Positions 61,337-64,000 of a stretch of DNA of 64,000 nt are shown piece after piece. The translations under genes were made by a program, and so were the position numbers. Positions within the stretch are counted from its first letter, which is position 1; each line of letters starts with the position of its first letter. Source of the stretch: JAHECQ01 sp963775125 (GTDB lineage: Bacteria; Actinomycetota; Acidimicrobiia; Acidimicrobiales; SZUA-35); contig CAVZHQ010000007.1 in NCBI GenBank assembly GCA_963775125.1, forward strand, positions 806,001 through 870,000, given 5' to 3'. The notes beneath the pieces were generated by a model that saw only the letters and a list, made by a program, of their open reading frames with translations, made no database searches and was not told where the DNA came from.

Positions 61337-62128
61337 ATGCAACTCGAAACGGTACGCATCGACGGTGAAGGTCCTGTTCGTCATCTTGTCCTCAACCGGC
61401 CTGAGGTCCACAACGCGGTCAACGCCCGGCTGGTCGCCGACGTCCATCAGGCATGTCTCGCTCTCGACAACGACCCGAAGGTGCGGGTGGTCATCGTCCG
61501 AGGCGAGGGAAAGAGCCTCTGCTCGGGGGCCGACCTGAAACAGCCGCGCCTGTCGAGCCTGGACAACATGCTCGGTTCCAAACAAGGCGCTCGCATGTAC
61601 GACACGTTGCTCAACCTCAACGCCATCACCATCGCGTTGTGCCACGGCTACATGATCGGCGGCGGCGCCGTGCTCCCGGCCGCGTGCGACTTCCGCATCG
61701 GGAGCCCATCGATCAAGCTCACGCTCAACGAGGTGAGCATCGGGTTCAACCTCACGTGGCATTCGAACGCCACCCTCGTGAATCTGGTCGGGCCCCACCG
61801 AGCGAAGGAGATGCTGTTGCTCGGTCGAACCTACGACGTCCATCAGCTCGATCGATTCGGCTTCTTCACCGAGGTCGTGGCCGACGACGAAGCGCTGATT
61901 CCTGCCGGCGAGAAGCTGGCGACCGAAGTGGTCAATCAGCCGCCGGTGCCGACGACGGTGAGCAAGGCTTCCATCAACGCCCAGGCGATGCCCATGGGCC
62001 GGGCCATTGCCCACCTCGATCATCTTGCAACCGGCTACATGAGCAAGAGCGAGAACTCGCGGCTCGCCCGCATGACCTACTTCGATCGTGAGGAAGGTGC
62101 TGCGCCTCGGCAGTGGGGCGACGACTGA
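61337..62128 (+). CDS. Enoyl-CoA hydratase/isomerase (crotonase) family protein
   Basis: A 263-residue crotonase: LVLNRPEVHNAVNARLVADVHQACLALDNDPKVRVVIVRGEGKSLCSGADLKQ with the oxyanion loop and HGYMIGGGAVLPAACDFRIGSPSIKLTLNEVSIGFNLTWHSNATLVNLVGPHRAKEMLLLGRTYD. The site loop FNLTWHS is unlike the PGAGG of true hydratases, so it may be an isomerase, thioesterase or C-C hydrolase variant. The ATG 61337 (MQLETVRIDGEG) follows GGGCAG. It ends at the third TTCTGCAAG element. Confidence 0.88.
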   Translation: MQLETVRIDGEGPVRHLVLNRPEVHNAVNARLVADVHQACLALDNDPKVRVVIVRGEGKSLCSGADLKQPRLSSLDNMLGSKQGARMYDTLLNLNAITIALCHGYMIGGGAVLPAACDFRIGSPSIKLTLNEVSIGFNLTWHSNATLVNLVGPHRAKEMLLLGRTYDVHQLDRFGFFTEVVADDEALIPAGEKLATEVVNQPPVPTTVSKASINAQAMPMGRAIAHLDHLATGYMSKSENSRLARMTYFDREEGAAPRQWGDD

Positions 62129-62130
62129 CC

Positions 62131-62243
62131 CCGTTCTGCAATCTCCACGCCCCCCAGCCCCGTTCTGCAAGACCAGGCACCCCGAGGGTGGGGTCGGGGG
62201 CTTGCAGAACGGGGGTGAGGTGGGGTGGGCTTGCAGTTACGGG
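62131..62243. repeat. TTCTGCAAG nested palindromic element, copy 3
   Basis: The inner arms CCCCGTTCTGCAAG (62158-62171) and CTTGCAGAACGGGG (62201-62214) are perfect over 14 bases. The outer arms (62131-62141 and 62230-62243) keep only CCGTTCTGCAA against TTGCAGTTACGG, so the outer stem has begun to decay. The apex CACCCCGAGGGTGGGGT resembles that of copy 2. It lies between convergent crotonase and SEC-C protein genes. Confidence 0.85.
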
Positions 62244-62270
62244 CGGTCTCGACGGCGCATCGAGGCGGGA

Positions 62271-62768
62271 TCAGCCGTGGCAGCGCTTGAACTTCTTGCC
62301 GGAACCGCAGGGACATGGGTCGTTGCGGCCGACGGTCTCGACCTTGCCGTAGTCCTCGGCGACCGCGGTCCGGACCGTTGCGGCTCGTAGCGGGGCGTTG
62401 GCTGCGGCCGTCGAGATGCTGAGCTCGGCAAACCCCGCGTCGGCGTCGCTCGGGATCAGGTAGACCGCACAGCTGGTGTCGTGGCGCACGTTCTCGAGCC
62501 ACGCGACACTGAGCTCGGGCATGGGCGCTTTGAGGACGCCCTCGCCCAACGGATTGAGCAGCACGATGCTGGCCCGCCGGACCTCGCAGGTCCACCCGAG
62601 CGCGTGGCCCAGGTTGGCCTCGGGCGAGCCGATCTCGAGGCTCGGCCAGTCCGTCGGCTGCTCGACGCTGCTGGCCAGAACGAGGCCCGACCGGGGCGAG
62701 GCAATGGTGCGCATGAAGGGCGATGCAGTGGCACCGCTTCCGGTACCGACGGGACGGATCGTGCTCAT
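62271..62768 (-). CDS. SEC-C motif protein
   Basis: A 165-residue protein that ends in a classical SEC-C zinc motif, RNDPCPCGSGKKFKRCHG, with three Cys and one His. The rest (TASPFMRTIASPRSGLVLASSVEQP, ASIVLLNPLGEGVLKAPMPELSVAWLENVRHDTSCAVYLIPSDADAG) is an alpha-beta domain of unknown function. SEC-C tails bind zinc and often help contact SecB, ribosomes or nucleic acid. The ATG 62768 (MSTIRPVGTGSG) is preferred to one 72 bp further out. It is divergent from the VOC gene. Confidence 0.85.
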   Translation of the reverse strand: MSTIRPVGTGSGATASPFMRTIASPRSGLVLASSVEQPTDWPSLEIGSPEANLGHALGWTCEVRRASIVLLNPLGEGVLKAPMPELSVAWLENVRHDTSCAVYLIPSDADAGFAELSISTAAANAPLRAATVRTAVAEDYGKVETVGRNDPCPCGSGKKFKRCHG

Positions 62769-62848
62769 CACGGTCAGGCTACCTGCGGTGACGAACAGAC
62801 TTTTCGTGAATGAATGGAGCGGGACCAACGCCTGGGCCAAGATGAGGG

Positions 62849-63523
62849 ATGACCTTCGCCCTCGCCAAGCCTGCCCTCGATGTGGGGTTCTACTCGAACG
62901 ATCTGGAGGCGTGCCAGTCGTTTTGGGCCGGTGATGTCGGCTTGGCCTATCAGGAGCTGCTGAAGGTGGGTGACGGGGTGCACCAGCATCGGTACGGGAT
63001 GCACGGCGGCGTGCTGAAGCAGAACGTTTCGAGAGAGCCGTTGCCTCGAAGCGACTCGGGTCTGGTTCGCCTTCGCATCGCCGCCGACGTCGACGCCCCT
63101 CGGTCGCTGGTCCATCCAGACGGGGTCGAGGTCGAAGTCGTGCCCATGGGACACGACGGCATCCGGGCCACCGAAGTCACGTTGGCCGTGTCCTCGATCG
63201 ACGAGACCGCGATGGCGTTGCTGTCGGCAATGGCGGCCGAGCGGGCTGGGGGCAGGTTGCAGATCGGCGAGACCCTCATCGCGCTTGACCATCAGCCCAG
63301 CCGCCCGCCGACCACCGAGTCTCGGGCAGCCGGGTTCACCTACCTCACCGTCCAGGTCTTCGACGTCGAGGAGCAGCACGCCCGGTTCTTGCGCAAAGGC
63401 TTCGCCGAAGGACGGCCGCCCACCCGATTCGGCGACATCGCCTACATCTCGTTCGTCCGTCTCCCCGACGGCGACTGGCTCGAGCTGTCGCAACGAGCCA
63501 ACCTCACCGGTCCCCTCAGCTGA
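62849..63523 (+). CDS. VOC-superfamily (glyoxalase-like) protein
   Basis: A 224-residue protein with two VOC modules. The first starts ALDVGFYSNDLEACQSFWAGDVGLAY with HQHRYGMHGGVLKQNV; the second is in GFTYLTVQVFDVEEQHARFLRKGFAEGRPP with YISFVRLPDGDWLELSQR, where the terminal Glu is the usual metal ligand. Glyoxalase, extradiol dioxygenase and epimerase functions are all possible. It overlaps the convergent amidohydrolase by 8 bp. Confidence 0.85.
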   Translation: MTFALAKPALDVGFYSNDLEACQSFWAGDVGLAYQELLKVGDGVHQHRYGMHGGVLKQNVSREPLPRSDSGLVRLRIAADVDAPRSLVHPDGVEVEVVPMGHDGIRATEVTLAVSSIDETAMALLSAMAAERAGGRLQIGETLIALDHQPSRPPTTESRAAGFTYLTVQVFDVEEQHARFLRKGFAEGRPPTRFGDIAYISFVRLPDGDWLELSQRANLTGPLS

Positions 63524-64000
63524 CCAGCACTCGGCCCATCAGGTCCATCATGTTGAGCGAGTAGAACTTCTCGCGGGCGAGGTCGGACACGCCATCGAGC
63601 GACCGCTCGAATCGCTCGATCGGGCGTCGCCCGCCCTCGACATGCGGATAGTCCGAGGAGAACATGACGACGTCCTCGCCCCCTTGACCGATGATCCAGC
63701 CCACGTCCTCGGTGGGGTACGGAGTCACGCGGATCTGGCGCTGCACGTACTCCGATGGGCGCAGGCTCAGCGCCTGCAGGCGCTCCTCGTGACGCTGGAA
63801 GGCATCGAACGCCGATTCCATCTGGCGCATCCATCCCGGCAGCCAGATGGCGCCCTGTTCGATCACGCCGATCTTGAGCTGCGGGAAGCGCTCGAGCACG
63901 CCGTCGATGATCATCGTGGCCAGCGTCTGCATCGGTGGGCCGGGAATCGACATGTAGTCGACCGAACGGAAGTTCTCGGCACCCCCGTGGAAGTCGGGCG
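63516..64000 (-). CDS. Amidohydrolase-2 family protein, 5' end off window
   Basis: The last 161 or so residues of an amidohydrolase-2 protein. It begins PDFHGGAENFRSVDYMSIPGPPMQ at the edge and goes on through VIEQGAIWLPGWMRQMESAFDAF to MFSSDYPHVEGGRRPIERFERSLDG, the catalytic Asp region. It is clearly paralogous to the gene at 53818. The start lies beyond 64000. Stop codons and the convergent VOC gene overlap by 8 bp. Confidence 0.88.
   Translation of the reverse strand, partial: PDFHGGAENFRSVDYMSIPGPPMQTLATMIIDGVLERFPQLKIGVIEQGAIWLPGWMRQMESAFDAFQRHEERLQALSLRPSEYVQRQIRVTPYPTEDVGWIIGQGGEDVVMFSSDYPHVEGGRRPIERFERSLDGVSDLAREKFYSLNMMDLMGRVLVS

Overview
This window comes from a high-GC actinobacterium. 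The gene content suggests Acidimicrobiia or a related environmental lineage: a DUF1800/DUF1501/DUF4214 pair, several LLM-class (probably F420-dependent) oxidoreductases, four amidohydrolase-2 type genes, crotonases, an acyl-CoA dehydrogenase, a cytochrome P450, an LprG-type lipoprotein with a P55-type transporter, and a 13E12/DUF222-HNH gene. That placement is an inference from gene families; no rRNA or tRNA gene was found to support it.

Layout. 0-14.6 kb: a truncated D-aminoacylase-type amidohydrolase, a GMC oxidoreductase/thioesterase/MFS operon, an SDR/DMT-transporter pair, a tiny stand-alone HisKA-like protein, the DUF1800-DUF1501 pair, DUF2889 and DUF4916 (NUDIX-like) genes, a crotonase/LLM operon and a membrane-linked metal hydrolase. 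14.6-34.1 kb: an SNF2 helicase with a small basic partner, an orphan xanthine-dehydrogenase-type molybdenum subunit, a CaiB transferase/APH-kinase/membrane-protein operon, a large FAD/4Fe-4S dehydrogenase, an acyl-CoA ligase, a HugZ-like protein that overlaps a SpoU methyltransferase tail to tail, a flavodoxin, a HAD phosphatase/amidase pair and a frameshifted psuG. 34.1-45.1 kb is an accessory island: a decayed IS5-type element with readable ends and a CTAG duplication, a broken vapBC pair, a RecF-like ATPase, DUF222-HNH, a decayed SARP/WD40 regulator, mazEF with an operator-like palindrome, an orphan CopG antitoxin, small hypothetical genes and a frameshifted serpin. 45.1-64 kb returns to catabolic genes: acyl-CoA dehydrogenase, crotonases, P450, amidohydrolases, NIPSNAP, RidA, an IlvD-family dehydratase, the lprG-p55 operon, a TauE/LLM pair, a SEC-C protein, a VOC protein and a truncated amidohydrolase.

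Together the catabolic genes suggest uptake and CoA-dependent oxidation of lipid-, steroid- or xenobiotic-like substrates: transport, activation by acyl-CoA ligase or CaiB, dehydrogenation, hydration, P450 and F420 chemistry. Substrates cannot be read from the sequence.

The most unusual structure is not a protein. Three copies of a TTCTGCAAG element and one unrelated 30-bp-unit element share a nested A-A-A'-A' inverted design, and all four lie between convergent genes. A further family of 50-bp AAAA-loop hairpins lies behind two plus-strand genes. Separately, many conserved genes (psuG, serpin, a crotonase, an LLM gene, p55 twice, vapB) carry single-base frameshifts. This means either real decay or indel errors in the assembly, and that should be settled before the breaks are interpreted biologically.
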